A stretch of 64,000 bases of DNA from AG2 sp036493735 (GTDB lineage: Bacteria > Gemmatimonadota > Gemmatimonadetes > Gemmatimonadales > Gemmatimonadaceae), in contig DASXPH010000145.1 in NCBI GenBank assembly GCA_036493735.1, positions 24,485-88,484 on the forward strand, written 5' to 3'. Within the stretch, counting starts at the first letter, position 1. Every line of letters begins with the position of its first letter. Positions 25,087 through 33,925 of the stretch are shown here, one piece after another. The translations under genes and the position numbers were made by a program. The notes under the pieces were generated by a model, which was given only the letters and a program-made list of their open reading frames with translations, did not search any database and was not told where the DNA came from.

Positions 25087-26844
25087 GTGCATCCTCCGAA
25101 TGGGACGAGTGCAGCCGCGCCGCCTCGCAATGGCGGCCGTTATGCGCGGGCGCGGGGTAGCGCCCTGGCGTTTCTTCGATCAGAACGGCGACAACTCCTC
25201 CTCGACACCGTGTTGCTCGGTGTGGCTGGAGTTGGTGCCGCACAACTCTTCAATCTGCTGCTCTCCGTTGCACGCCACTTTTTCCTAACGACGCTGGCCG
25301 GTTACCGCCCACCCGGGCTTCCGAGTGAGGGAGGGATACCGCTCGAAGTGGTCGGACCACACGGCCTCTGGCTGGTCCCGGTGGCGACGACGCTCGGTGG
25401 CCTTCTCGTCGGCATTCTCACCACATGGCTTGCGCCTGAAGCAGAAGGGCACGGCACGGATGCGGTCGTGCGCGCGTTTCATCGCACGGCCGGTGCGCTC
25501 CGAGCCCGGGTAGCACCGGTGAAGTTGGTAGCGTCGGCGCTGACAATTGGCTCGGGAGGAGCCGCCGGCCGAGAAGGGCCGATCGCCCTGATCACCGCGG
25601 CGATCGGCTCATCATATGCCACGCTGACCGGACGCGGCGATGCTGAGCGGCGGCTGCTTTTGCTCATTGGGGCCGCTGCCGGGCTCTCCGCCATCTTTCG
25701 CTCGCCGATAGGTGCCTCGCTCTTTGTTATCGAGGTGCTGTATGCGGACATGGAGTTCGAGGCGAGTGCGTTGCTCTACGCGACGCTGGCTGCCATCGTC
25801 GCGTACGCACTCAACGGCTTGTTGGTCGGGTGGGGACCGCTTTTTCGCGTCCCGCCGATTCCGACATTCCATTCAGCGTTTGCGTATGGCTGGTATGCGC
25901 TGCTCGGCATCGCCGCTGGATTGTTCGCGACCGCGCTGCCTGTCGTTTTCTACCGAACGAGGGACGCATTTCATCGACTTCCGATTCCGCCGTACCTCAA
26001 GCCGGCACTCGGCGCCGCCCTGACCGGGCTCTTGATTCTCGGCTTTCCCCAGGTCATCGCCGGTGGCTACGGCTGGATTCAACGCGCCATCGACGGCCAG
26101 ATGTCGTTAGGCGCGATGGCGGTACTCACGGTGGTCGAGATGCTCGCCCTCAGTTTCACGGTGGGATCAGGCGGCTCTGGCGGCGTGTTCGCGCCGAGCC
26201 TTTTTATTGGAGCAATGCTTGGCGGCGCGTGCGCCGCCCTGGGCCACCAGCCTGTCGCCGCGTTTGTCGTCGTTGGCATGGCAGCCGTCTTCGCGGGCGC
26301 CGCGCACGTTCCGATCGCGACGATGATGATGGTGATAGAGATGACGGGCGGCTACACCCTGCTCGTGCCCGCGGCACTCGCGGTGCTCCTGAGCTACCTG
26401 GTTCAGACTCGCCTCTCGCGGCACGTGAAGTATCAGAGCATCTATGAGGCGCAGGTGAAGTCGCGGCCGGATTCACCAGCGCACCATGCTCAACATCTCC
26501 GAGCCGCCCTCCGCATCCTGCGCGAGGAGGAGCCATCGAAGCTCGAGGACATCGGGGAGCTCGATCTCGTGGCGCTCGTTCGCTCTGGCATCCGAGTGGA
26601 ATTGGCCGATCATCGTCGACTCCTCGTCGGCGCCCTTCGACCAGGGAGCGCGTTGGTCGGCACGAGCATCGCGCAAAGTGGACGCACACTGGCCGGGAAG
26701 GACAGCAACATTATTGGTGTTGTCCGTGGCGAATCGATGTGCCTTCCGCACGCGGATCTGGTTCTGGAGGCTGGCGATCGCCTCATCCTCATCGGCGACG
26801 CGAACAAGGCGTCCGATCTCAGCGCAGAGTTCGATCCCTGGTGA
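25087..26844 (+). CDS. ClC-family chloride channel/transporter with C-terminal RCK_C-like domain
   Basis: The start is uncertain: GTG at 25087 gives 585 residues and avoids overlap with the preceding gene, while GTG at 25006 or 25027 extends into it. The channel core has GSGGAAGREGPI with the gating glutamate at about residue 163, and GSGGSGGVFAPSLFIGAMLG near 360-379. The anion-binding GREGP and GGVFAP motifs are intact, although the first filter motif reads GSGGAAG rather than the usual GSGIPE-like form. The C terminus (about 500-585) has VELADHRRLLVGALRPGSALVGTSI and a final DRLILIGDANKASDL, a TrkA-C/RCK_C fold that could bind a regulatory ligand. Confidence 0.88.
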   Translation: MHPPNGTSAAAPPRNGGRYARARGSALAFLRSERRQLLLDTVLLGVAGVGAAQLFNLLLSVARHFFLTTLAGYRPPGLPSEGGIPLEVVGPHGLWLVPVATTLGGLLVGILTTWLAPEAEGHGTDAVVRAFHRTAGALRARVAPVKLVASALTIGSGGAAGREGPIALITAAIGSSYATLTGRGDAERRLLLLIGAAAGLSAIFRSPIGASLFVIEVLYADMEFEASALLYATLAAIVAYALNGLLVGWGPLFRVPPIPTFHSAFAYGWYALLGIAAGLFATALPVVFYRTRDAFHRLPIPPYLKPALGAALTGLLILGFPQVIAGGYGWIQRAIDGQMSLGAMAVLTVVEMLALSFTVGSGGSGGVFAPSLFIGAMLGGACAALGHQPVAAFVVVGMAAVFAGAAHVPIATMMMVIEMTGGYTLLVPAALAVLLSYLVQTRLSRHVKYQSIYEAQVKSRPDSPAHHAQHLRAALRILREEEPSKLEDIGELDLVALVRSGIRVELADHRRLLVGALRPGSALVGTSIAQSGRTLAGKDSNIIGVVRGESMCLPHADLVLEAGDRLILIGDANKASDLSAEFDPW

Positions 26845-26889
26845 GACGCCGTCCGCGAGCGAATATGTGCGTGCCGGCTGTGCGGGCGG

Positions 26890-29343
26890 CTAATCCGCTC
26901 GCAGCGCGCTAATCGGGTCTATTGCGCTGCTCGAGCGCGCCGGAATGAGGCTGGCAAGAGCTCCGACGCCAAGCAGTAGGGCGACGACCACACTCATGGT
27001 GGGTGCATCGCCCGGGCTCACCTCGTACAGCAAACCCTTCAGCAGATAGTTAGTGGCAACCGCGCCGACCAAGCCAAGTAGAGTCCCCGCAGCCGCAAGC
27101 GTCATCCCCCGTCGCAAGACCAGGCGCCAGACTTCGCGGGGCGTCGCGCCTAACGCCATACGAATGCCGATCTCGCGCGTTTGTTGACGGACCATCGACG
27201 CCATGACACCGAACAGACCGGCCGCCGCCAGCAGGAGCGCGGAGCCGGCGAAGACGCCCAATAGCACTGCATTCAGCCGCGGTTGAGCCAGCGGCCTCTC
27301 GAGATACTCGTCAAATGGCGCCGCGCTCGACACCGCGACGCCCGGCTCCGATTCGGCCACGACGCGGCGAACCGTCGGAATCAGGCCAGCCGGTGGAACG
27401 GCGGTGCGTATGGCGAGATTCGTCGGCACGTATGGAAAGAACGGCTGTCGCAATGGAAAGTAGACGCTCGGACGTGCCGTCCTCAGCTCGCGATACCGTG
27501 TATCCGGGACGATGCCGATGACGCTGAAACGTGCTGTTGATGTGTCAGCGAACTTGAGCCGCTTGCCGATGGGGTCCGCGTTAGGCCAGTAGTGTCGCGC
27601 CGCCGACTGACTCAGCATCACGACCGGTATGCTGTTCTCGCGGTCGGCATCGGTGAATGCTCGGCCCCGGAGCACCGGTACGCCTAACGCCGCGAAGTAC
27701 CGCGGCGTCACGACTTCCATGTTGAACATCGGGTTGCCCGCGGCTTCCGAGGGCGACTGCCCCTCCGCGATGAAACGTCCATCCCATCCGCCATTCCCCG
27801 AGAATGGAATCGCGACGACTGGCGACACGGCGCGGACACCGGGGATTGCCTGCAGCGCCGGCAGGAGTCGGTCGAGCAGCGCCAGACTCTTCGTCCGTGT
27901 GTCGAACTGATCGTAGCGAAGAGCCAACTCGGCGATCAGGAGATGCGACGGCTCGAGCGCGAGACGGGACCGCTCGAGGTTGATGAGACTCCTTACAATC
28001 ACCGCCGCCGCGGACAGCACCACCAAAGCCAGCGCCATCTGGCCTACGACGAGCAGCTCCGTTAACCGCCGCGAGCGTCGCGTTCGACTTTGCTTTGCGC
28101 CCGCGCGCAGCACTTCCTGAAGCTCCATGCGCGACGTGAGGATGGCCGGCGCGAGTCCGAAGACGAGCATCGCAATGCCGGTAATCGTGAGGGCGGCAAC
28201 TACTATGGTACCGCTCCATCGAATCTCGTCGACCCGCGGAAAGTCACTCGGCGCGAACGCAAGGAAGAGACGTACCGCGCCAGCCGCGATGGCTATACCG
28301 AGAGCGCCGCCGATGACCGCGAGCAGCGCGTTCTCCGTCAAGAGCTGCCTGACGAGCTGCCGCCGTCCCGCGCCAAGAGCCGACCGAACCGCAATCTCTC
28401 GCACGCGGCCGAGGCCGCGAACCAGCAGCAAGTTTGCAACATTGGCGCATGTGATCAGGAGCAGAAGGCCGACAGCGGCCGAGAAGACCAGCAGTGCGGG
28501 CCGGGTATCGCCGAGGACGAGGCGTGGCAGGCTTTGCACGACGCCACCAAAGTCTGCTCGAGACTGGGCACTGTCTCTGTGAAAGAATGAGCTGAGCTCC
28601 TCGCGCGCGGCAACTGGCGACGCACCGGGTGCGAGCCGCCCGACGATGTCGACGGCGACGTACTCGAGACTCGCCTTCGGCACTGTCGTCATGATCGGCA
28701 ACCAGACTTCGACACCACGTGGGTAGTCCAGCCCGCGTGGCATCACCCCCACGACCGTGTAGGTGACGGCGTTGTCGAAGGCCAGCAAACGGCGTCCGAG
28801 CACGTGCGGGTCGCCGGCGAATTGCTGCTGCCAGGCTGCGTAGCTCATGACGAGCACTGGCGCCGCACCAGCAACGTCGTCCGTCGGGCGCAATGCGCGG
28901 CCGAGCACTGGCCGCGCACCGAGCGCGTCAAAGAGCGATCCGGAGACGAGCGCGCGCCGCAGACGAAAGGTCGCGTCGCCGGAACGCAGCGTGATGGGCC
29001 ACGCCCCCTCGTATCCGACGAAGCCAACCTGCTCGAGACGACGACTGCGGCGCGCGAAGTCGCGCGCCTCCTCCAATCCCAGGGGATAATGATCGAAGCC
29101 GCGATTGCGCAGCTCGCCCCAGAGCGCCACGAGTTGATTCTGATCCGTCACCGGCAATCGGCGGAGCAGCAGCGCATCCGCCACCGTAAAAACGGCGATG
29201 GACAGACCGATGCCAAGTGAAAGAATCAGAACGGTACCGAGCGCGAATGCGGGCGCGCGACGGAATTGTCGCAGAGCGACTCGAACGTCGTTGCCGATCT
29301 TTTCTGCGGCGATGTTGGCCATTTTAGATTGACTCTTCGACAC
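26890..29343 (-). CDS. ADOP-type orphan ABC permease, no prefix domain (copy 3)
   Basis: An 817-residue permease beginning at a GTG with AGGTGG upstream; an ATG at 29322 is also possible. The first membrane helix is near 33-55 and there is no helical prefix. The segments REIAVRSALGAGRRQL and REIGIRMALGATPREVW mark the two FtsX loops, and the protein ends IDPISALRAD. No PadR gene or ATPase is adjacent. It is convergent with the ClC gene. Confidence 0.88.
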   Translation of the reverse strand: MSKSQSKMANIAAEKIGNDVRVALRQFRRAPAFALGTVLILSLGIGLSIAVFTVADALLLRRLPVTDQNQLVALWGELRNRGFDHYPLGLEEARDFARRSRRLEQVGFVGYEGAWPITLRSGDATFRLRRALVSGSLFDALGARPVLGRALRPTDDVAGAAPVLVMSYAAWQQQFAGDPHVLGRRLLAFDNAVTYTVVGVMPRGLDYPRGVEVWLPIMTTVPKASLEYVAVDIVGRLAPGASPVAAREELSSFFHRDSAQSRADFGGVVQSLPRLVLGDTRPALLVFSAAVGLLLLITCANVANLLLVRGLGRVREIAVRSALGAGRRQLVRQLLTENALLAVIGGALGIAIAAGAVRLFLAFAPSDFPRVDEIRWSGTIVVAALTITGIAMLVFGLAPAILTSRMELQEVLRAGAKQSRTRRSRRLTELLVVGQMALALVVLSAAAVIVRSLINLERSRLALEPSHLLIAELALRYDQFDTRTKSLALLDRLLPALQAIPGVRAVSPVVAIPFSGNGGWDGRFIAEGQSPSEAAGNPMFNMEVVTPRYFAALGVPVLRGRAFTDADRENSIPVVMLSQSAARHYWPNADPIGKRLKFADTSTARFSVIGIVPDTRYRELRTARPSVYFPLRQPFFPYVPTNLAIRTAVPPAGLIPTVRRVVAESEPGVAVSSAAPFDEYLERPLAQPRLNAVLLGVFAGSALLLAAAGLFGVMASMVRQQTREIGIRMALGATPREVWRLVLRRGMTLAAAGTLLGLVGAVATNYLLKGLLYEVSPGDAPTMSVVVALLLGVGALASLIPARSSSAIDPISALRAD

Positions 29344-29371
29344 AGAGGGCCACCTGAACGTCAGCTACGGT

Positions 29372-30112
29372 TCACTCGTGCGTCGCGAGGACCCAGCCAT
29401 GGCGTTCGTCCAGGCCGATGATCCGGAACGCTGGATCAGAGCGAACGTGAGCGAGACTGCGAAAGTGTTTGAGATGATGCACGTCGTCGAGCAACAGGTG
29501 ATAACGACGATCGTGCATCACGGTCGTCAGCGTCTGAAACTCGAGCCAACCAACCCCGCCAGCTGAATCGAGGACCACCAACGGGCGCTCATTGCGCACC
29601 CGACGCAACAACCGCTCGAGAATGCCTTCTCCCCGGTAGTAAACGGCGCGGTGCAATTCTCTCAGTGCTCGTCGGTGAAGGCCCTTCGGCAAGTCACCAC
29701 CACCCATTATCTCGCGACGATAGAACGTGACCGGATCCTGTACGTCATCGATGAAGATGTCAGGATAACGCCCGTGCTCCCGCAAACATTGGTCAGTTTC
29801 CAGGAACTCGAGTGCTCGACGCGTCTCAAGGCTCCGGCCCCAGAGCGGTCGAACGAAGCGAAATCGACGCAAGTTGCGCCGGGCACGGCGCCAGGAGCGC
29901 CAGTTCGCTTCGATGGTGACGAACGTTTGTGGCGCCATCGTCGAGGCGAAGGTCTCGGCAAGGAAGCGGGTCGAGCCGAGCCCCTCGAACGTGCCGGTTT
30001 CGATAACATGAACGATGCGCTCCCGTAGGATCACCTGGGCAAGCAGCTGGCGAAGTTCCCGACTGTCGTGCATCGAGATCGAGCCCAGGCTGTACTCGGA
30101 ATAGAGCTTCAT
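29372..30112 (-). CDS. SAM-dependent methyltransferase-like protein
   Basis: A 246-residue product. HVIETGTFEGLGSTRFLAE at about 34-52 is the glycine-rich strand-loop-helix I of a class I methyltransferase, followed by VTIEANWRSWRRARRNLR as strand 2 with an acidic Glu, and DIFIDD near 118-123. It resembles the Methyltransf_24 group linked to glycan or lipid modification. Later motifs are weak, with a GLDERHGW ending typical of catechol-type O-methyltransferases. The substrate is unknown. It starts 74 bp from the divergent HAD gene. Confidence 0.6.
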   Translation of the reverse strand: MKLYSEYSLGSISMHDSRELRQLLAQVILRERIVHVIETGTFEGLGSTRFLAETFASTMAPQTFVTIEANWRSWRRARRNLRRFRFVRPLWGRSLETRRALEFLETDQCLREHGRYPDIFIDDVQDPVTFYRREIMGGGDLPKGLHRRALRELHRAVYYRGEGILERLLRRVRNERPLVVLDSAGGVGWLEFQTLTTVMHDRRYHLLLDDVHHLKHFRSLAHVRSDPAFRIIGLDERHGWVLATHE

Positions 30113-30186
30113 CGTCGTACGAAGCTACCGCGCCTTTCCCCTTAGCGTGAGTCGATCGATCCACACCGCGAGTAATCACGCTTTCG

Positions 30187-30882
30187 ATGCCCAGATTCCT
30201 CGATCAGTTCCCGGTTCTGCTGCTGGATATGAACGGCACCTTCATGTTCGGTCATGATCGCTTCGGTCCGGACGAGGACTACTACGCCACGTATCGAGCG
30301 CTGGGTGGACGCCGACTGCGAAGCGATGAGCTGCTCGCCATTTTGAATCCCAGTCTCGAGGAGCTGTTGAGGGTGTATGACACTCCTGAGCGGATCGACG
30401 ACTTCCCCTCCCTGGCCGAAGTCTTCGCCACGCATGGGGCGGCTGCCGATGACATTGCAGTGCTCGAGCGGGTCTTCGCGGCGCACGAAATCGGCTCGGT
30501 ACCCCAGGCGCATGCCGAGACGCTGCACCGGTTGGCGCAAACGCACAAGCTGGGCGTTGTCTCGAACTTGTGCTCTCACCCGAAGAGCTGGCTCTCGACG
30601 TGTGCGTCCGCCGAGGTCTTTGGTCATTTCCAGACATTGGTGTTTTCCTCGGAGGGCCGAAGCATCAAACCGTCGCCTTCCATCTTTCGGAGGGGGCTCG
30701 CGAACTTCCCAGACAAGATGCCGGTTCTCTTCATCGGCGATAGCCTCGAGCGCGATATCATACCGGCCAAGGCGTTAGGCATGTCGACCGCGTGGATTGC
30801 ACCAGATGGCTGCAGCCACGCGGCGGCGGACGTCGTCGTGCGAAGCCTCACGGACTTGCCGGCTAGAATAACAGGATCCTAA
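30187..30882 (+). CDS. HAD-superfamily hydrolase with DxN in motif I
   Basis: A 231-residue protein of the HAD fold with a helical cap at about 30-105. Motif I is LLLDMNGT: the nucleophile Asp14 is present, but the second aspartate, the general acid/base in most phosphatases, is Asn16. Motif II is VVSNL (Ser126), motif III is Lys161 in SIKPSP, and motif IV is GDSLERD with Asp185 and Asp190. Everything except Asp16 is kept, so phosphate binding should be intact with altered or slow turnover. DxN forms are known in some HAD groups. Confidence 0.82.
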   Translation: MPRFLDQFPVLLLDMNGTFMFGHDRFGPDEDYYATYRALGGRRLRSDELLAILNPSLEELLRVYDTPERIDDFPSLAEVFATHGAAADDIAVLERVFAAHEIGSVPQAHAETLHRLAQTHKLGVVSNLCSHPKSWLSTCASAEVFGHFQTLVFSSEGRSIKPSPSIFRRGLANFPDKMPVLFIGDSLERDIIPAKALGMSTAWIAPDGCSHAAADVVVRSLTDLPARITGS

Positions 30883-30924
30883 TCCAGCTCAGCGCGCCGC
30901 CGGAGAAAGATCCGTGAGGAGTGA

Positions 30925-32616
30925 TCATGAAGTCGTCATTCGACTGCGGCGAAAGCGATCCATCATTCTCACCAGCTCGGCATTCGTGAATGGTTGCCAG
31001 CCGTGCGGCTTCATCGGCCGTCCGTACTCGAAGGTGAAATTCGCTTTCGGGTTGTCGAGCTTCGCCGTCTCCTGCTCCATCAGATAGACGCCGAGATTCA
31101 GGTAGTAGTTGTCCATGTCGCCGACGTAGACGTGCATCTTGCCGGTGAGCGACGGTCCGATGCGCGCCCAGTTCTGGCGAAGATTCCACGTGAGGTCGGT
31201 TCCACGGTCGCGCCAGTACGCGGCGACATCCTTGTCGATTACTCCCGTGAGGCGGTTCCAGAGGCGCCGTGGATAGCCGTCTGCGCCCACCGGTCCATAG
31301 GCCGCATCCCACGCGTCGAACTGCTGGCCACTCCGTGCCCTGTCGCCGAGGACCGCTTCGAGACGGCTCATGAAACGGAAGGAAAGCAAGTCCTGGCCTT
31401 CAGCGGTGCGGCTCATCGAACGTTCCGGCACCGGCGGTTGCGCGTTGTTCGGGAAAAACGCGTTGCTGTCGGTGTAGATATCGACCGTCTGGTTGCGTCG
31501 GAAATCGACCGGGTCGGGGTACAGACACCACGCTCCGCCGAAGAAATCGGGGCGTTGAATCTGCAGCGCGGCGCACTCCCAGCCTCCGGTCGATCCGCCC
31601 GTGAGGAAGCGCGCGTTGGCTTCGGGAATGAGGTGGAAGCGACGCTCGAGCTCCGGCACCAACTCGGTGAGCAGCGCGTCCTGATAGGGACCGTTGTTCG
31701 CCGAATTCACCGCATACGAGTCGTCGTAATACGGAGTTGGATGCTGCCACGTGATCGCGACGAAGCGCGGGAAGTCATCGCTCATCCACGCTTTCGCAAA
31801 CTCTGAACCGCTCTCGCGCGCTGATGTCGGCGTCGGGGCCCACACACTCGCTTCGTCGTTCGATCGCCGCGCACCACGAGTATCCTGAGCGGCACTTTCG
31901 GTGAAGCCGAACGGCGCGCCCAGCCCGAAATGCCCCTGACTATAGATCGTCGGGTAGCGTTGGCTCGACGTTGAATCGAAGTTCTTCGGTAGCAACACCG
32001 TCGCGCCGATGTAGACCGGTGCTCCCCAGAACTTCGAGAGCAGCTCGCTCTTCATCTTCACGCGCTTCACCCATCGCGTGTCCGCGGGTTGCGCAGCCCG
32101 CGGCAATGCTTTCGTCAACGCGAGCCGGACCGTCGTATGCGCCGACGGGTCGAAGTGCACTTTGACGACCTCACTCACCAGATTGCCCGGCGAAGTCGCC
32201 CAGTGCTGCCCTTCCCACTGGTCGGCGTGAACCCAGATGGTGTGACCGTCGGCGCGGTGATACTGCGTGTAGACGTTGAGCAACGCCTCCACGTAGTAGT
32301 CGCCCGCGGGCATGTGACCGAGATCGTCGAACGGAAAGCCGAGAACCGTAGCGCCAATGGTTGCTGTCGTTCCGGGCCTCCATGCGCTCACGTCCATGCC
32401 GTAGAAGGGCACGCTGCCGCCGTAGCTGCCGGCGAGAAAGCGCGGTTCGCGATCGGCCGAACGTGCGAAGATGACGAAGAGACGGCCGCTCATCGGCACG
32501 CTGCTCGCCGACGGCGCGAGAGTCACAATGGCCTGCTGCGCGGCGGCGGGAGTCGCGGCCGCGAGTCCCGCGATCAGTATCGACGAGACTAGAAAGTGCG
32601 ATCGGGGCATCATCAC
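30925..32616 (-). CDS. secreted esterase/alpha-beta hydrolase
   Basis: A 563-residue protein with a signal peptide (about 1-27, ending AAA-QQ). An N-terminal beta-rich region (about 30-180) precedes an esterase-D-like hydrolase domain with the elbow GGSTGG and serine at about 342, and a following YPDPVDF. Candidate acid and histidine residues lie in the C-terminal DMDNYYLN and PHGWQP segments. Three ATG codons in a row start the gene. The closest general resemblance is to secreted esterases of Gemmatimonadota and Bacteroidota whose substrate is unknown. Confidence 0.78.
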   Translation of the reverse strand: MMMPRSHFLVSSILIAGLAAATPAAAQQAIVTLAPSASSVPMSGRLFVIFARSADREPRFLAGSYGGSVPFYGMDVSAWRPGTTATIGATVLGFPFDDLGHMPAGDYYVEALLNVYTQYHRADGHTIWVHADQWEGQHWATSPGNLVSEVVKVHFDPSAHTTVRLALTKALPRAAQPADTRWVKRVKMKSELLSKFWGAPVYIGATVLLPKNFDSTSSQRYPTIYSQGHFGLGAPFGFTESAAQDTRGARRSNDEASVWAPTPTSARESGSEFAKAWMSDDFPRFVAITWQHPTPYYDDSYAVNSANNGPYQDALLTELVPELERRFHLIPEANARFLTGGSTGGWECAALQIQRPDFFGGAWCLYPDPVDFRRNQTVDIYTDSNAFFPNNAQPPVPERSMSRTAEGQDLLSFRFMSRLEAVLGDRARSGQQFDAWDAAYGPVGADGYPRRLWNRLTGVIDKDVAAYWRDRGTDLTWNLRQNWARIGPSLTGKMHVYVGDMDNYYLNLGVYLMEQETAKLDNPKANFTFEYGRPMKPHGWQPFTNAELVRMMDRFRRSRMTTS

Positions 32617-32647
32617 TAAGGGGCTAGGGGCTACGGGCTGGGGCTTA
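32617..32647. repeat. GGGGCT-rich low-complexity spacer
   Basis: The stretch from 32618 to 32645 repeats the unit GGGGCT or ACGGGCT four to five times (AAGGGGCTAGGGGCTACGGG, then CTGGGGCTTA). It lies in the 34-bp gap between two same-strand genes. It could be a remnant of a tandem repeat or a signal at the operon boundary. Confidence 0.45.
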
Positions 32648-32650
32648 AAA

Positions 32651-33163
32651 TCAGACGACCGCTCTTGTCTTCGAGCGCGCGTGAAGTTCCCTATCGATCA
32701 CGCTCAGAATCTCCTCGGGTTCGGTGTCTACGCCGATAACATTGAGCGATACCGGCGTCGCGCCAGCCCTCGCGTTCCGCCCCACCAGACGTCGAGCGGT
32801 TGGCGGAAGGCGATCGGTGTACTTCTTGGCGTCGCGAAGCTGAAGACAAATGAATGAGGCGGCGATTCCGAAGACGGGTTTTCGTAGCAGATAAGCACCG
32901 TCGATATCGTTCCACTCGATGAGTCCATACCTGAGCGTGCGATCGATGACTCCCCTGTCGTCGATGGTAATTCGTGGCCGCCGATTCAGGAGCTGGCGAC
33001 CAGATGCGTAGGTGCCGAAGACGAAGATCATGAAGCCGAGCCACGGATACGGCGAGGAGTTGTCCATTCTCCATAGCGCAGCGCCAGCGATACCAAACGC
33101 GAGCGAGGCGCCGAGGTAGCGGAACATCTTCGGGCGCGACGAATGGATGATAATTGGTTGCAT
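32651..33163 (-). CDS. STM3941-family small membrane protein
   Basis: The start is the ATG at 33163, with AGGAGGAGG 3 nt upstream. The 170-residue protein has two hydrophobic segments near 16-32 and 39-55, then a cytoplasmic beta-rich part: RITIDDRGVIDRTLRYGLIEWNDIDGAYL and a conserved SFICLQLRD. This layout is the STM3941 family, a PH-like domain with an N-terminal membrane hairpin, of unknown function. It is upstream of the esterase on the same strand, with a low-complexity spacer between. Confidence 0.75.
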   Translation of the reverse strand: MQPIIIHSSRPKMFRYLGASLAFGIAGAALWRMDNSSPYPWLGFMIFVFGTYASGRQLLNRRPRITIDDRGVIDRTLRYGLIEWNDIDGAYLLRKPVFGIAASFICLQLRDAKKYTDRLPPTARRLVGRNARAGATPVSLNVIGVDTEPEEILSVIDRELHARSKTRAVV

Positions 33164-33569
33164 GAGCTCCTCCTCCTGCCAACATGCGCACCGCACCGCG
33201 ATGCGCAAGCGTTTGACCTCAAATTCTGCGTCGGACAGACGTGGCCGGGATTAGGGATTGCTCACGCGAGCGCCTTGCGGCGGCGTGCTAAAGAGCGCAG
33301 CGTCCCGAACGGCGCCAAGTCCCGAACGGCGCCAAGTCCCGAATGGCACCAACTCCCGAACGGCGCCAAGTCCCAGACGGCGCGCGCGGGGCGGTCGGAG
33401 CAACCGGCGTTTCCCGATCCTCGGCACTTGGCGCGGTTCGGACCTTCGCGCGCTTCGGAACTTTGCGCTCTTCGGAACTTCGCGCTCCCCGGCAGTTCGC
33501 CTTCTTCGCACTTGACACCGACCTGTTGTTACGCCTTCTTCAACGAAGACTCTTAGTCGAGCATCTTCG
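33164..33569. other. 406-bp intergenic region with a mirrored repeat array
   Basis: No gene is seen here. Small frames cross it because the repeats lack stops, but they are periodic and not protein-like. The central 210 bp (33303-33511) are described separately as a repeat. The last 58 bp hold the PadR promoter region, with a TTGACA-like box at 33512-33517. Confidence 0.55.
33303..33511. repeat. mirrored array of 17-bp tandem repeats (five direct, five inverted)
   Basis: Five units of 17 bp run from 33303 to 33387: TCCCGAACGGCGCCAAG twice exactly, a three-mismatch copy, an exact copy and a degenerate copy. After a 39-bp spacer, five 17-bp units in the opposite orientation run from 33427 to 33511, beginning CTTGGCGCGGTTCGGAC and diverging with distance. 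The two arms could form a long imperfect hairpin. It lies upstream of a PadR-ADOP operon and downstream of no gene on its right side. Confidence 0.8.
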
Positions 33570-33911
33570 ATGAGCACCGCGATGCCGGTCCTGAAGGGCA
33601 ACCTCGACATGCTCGTCCTCAAGGCGTTGTCCTGGGGCGAGATGCACGGGTTCGAGATCCTCGAGTGGCTCGAGCAACGATCCGCCAGCCGCCTCGACAT
33701 TGACGACAGCGCCGTCTACCAGGCCCTGCACCGGCTCGAAGAGCGCGAGCTCATCGACGCCGAGTGGGGCGTCAGCGACAAGAATCGGCGCGTGCGATAC
33801 TATCGCCTCACCGCGCCGGGACGCGCGCAACTGCGCGCCGACACCGACCGCTGGACCGAGTACGCCGAGTTGCTGGTCGGCATCATGCGCGGCTCGCGCA
33901 AACCCGCGTAG
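33570..33911 (+). CDS. PadR-family transcriptional regulator
   Basis: A 113-residue product with LKGNLDMLVLKALSWGEMHGFEILEWLEQ, DDSAVYQALHRLEERELIDAEWG and the wing RRVRYYRLTAPGRAQL, the three marks of the short PadR family. It ends 14 bp before the ADOP permease start, so it should control it. The ribosome binding site is weak. It is preceded by the mirrored 17-bp repeat array. Confidence 0.9.
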   Translation: MSTAMPVLKGNLDMLVLKALSWGEMHGFEILEWLEQRSASRLDIDDSAVYQALHRLEERELIDAEWGVSDKNRRVRYYRLTAPGRAQLRADTDRWTEYAELLVGIMRGSRKPA

Positions 33912-33925
33912 CGAGCTTCAGCGCC

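Noticed and set aside
33303..33511. CRISPR array
   Set aside because: Units are 17 bp, directly adjacent with no unique spacers, and occur in two orientations; no cas genes are nearby.
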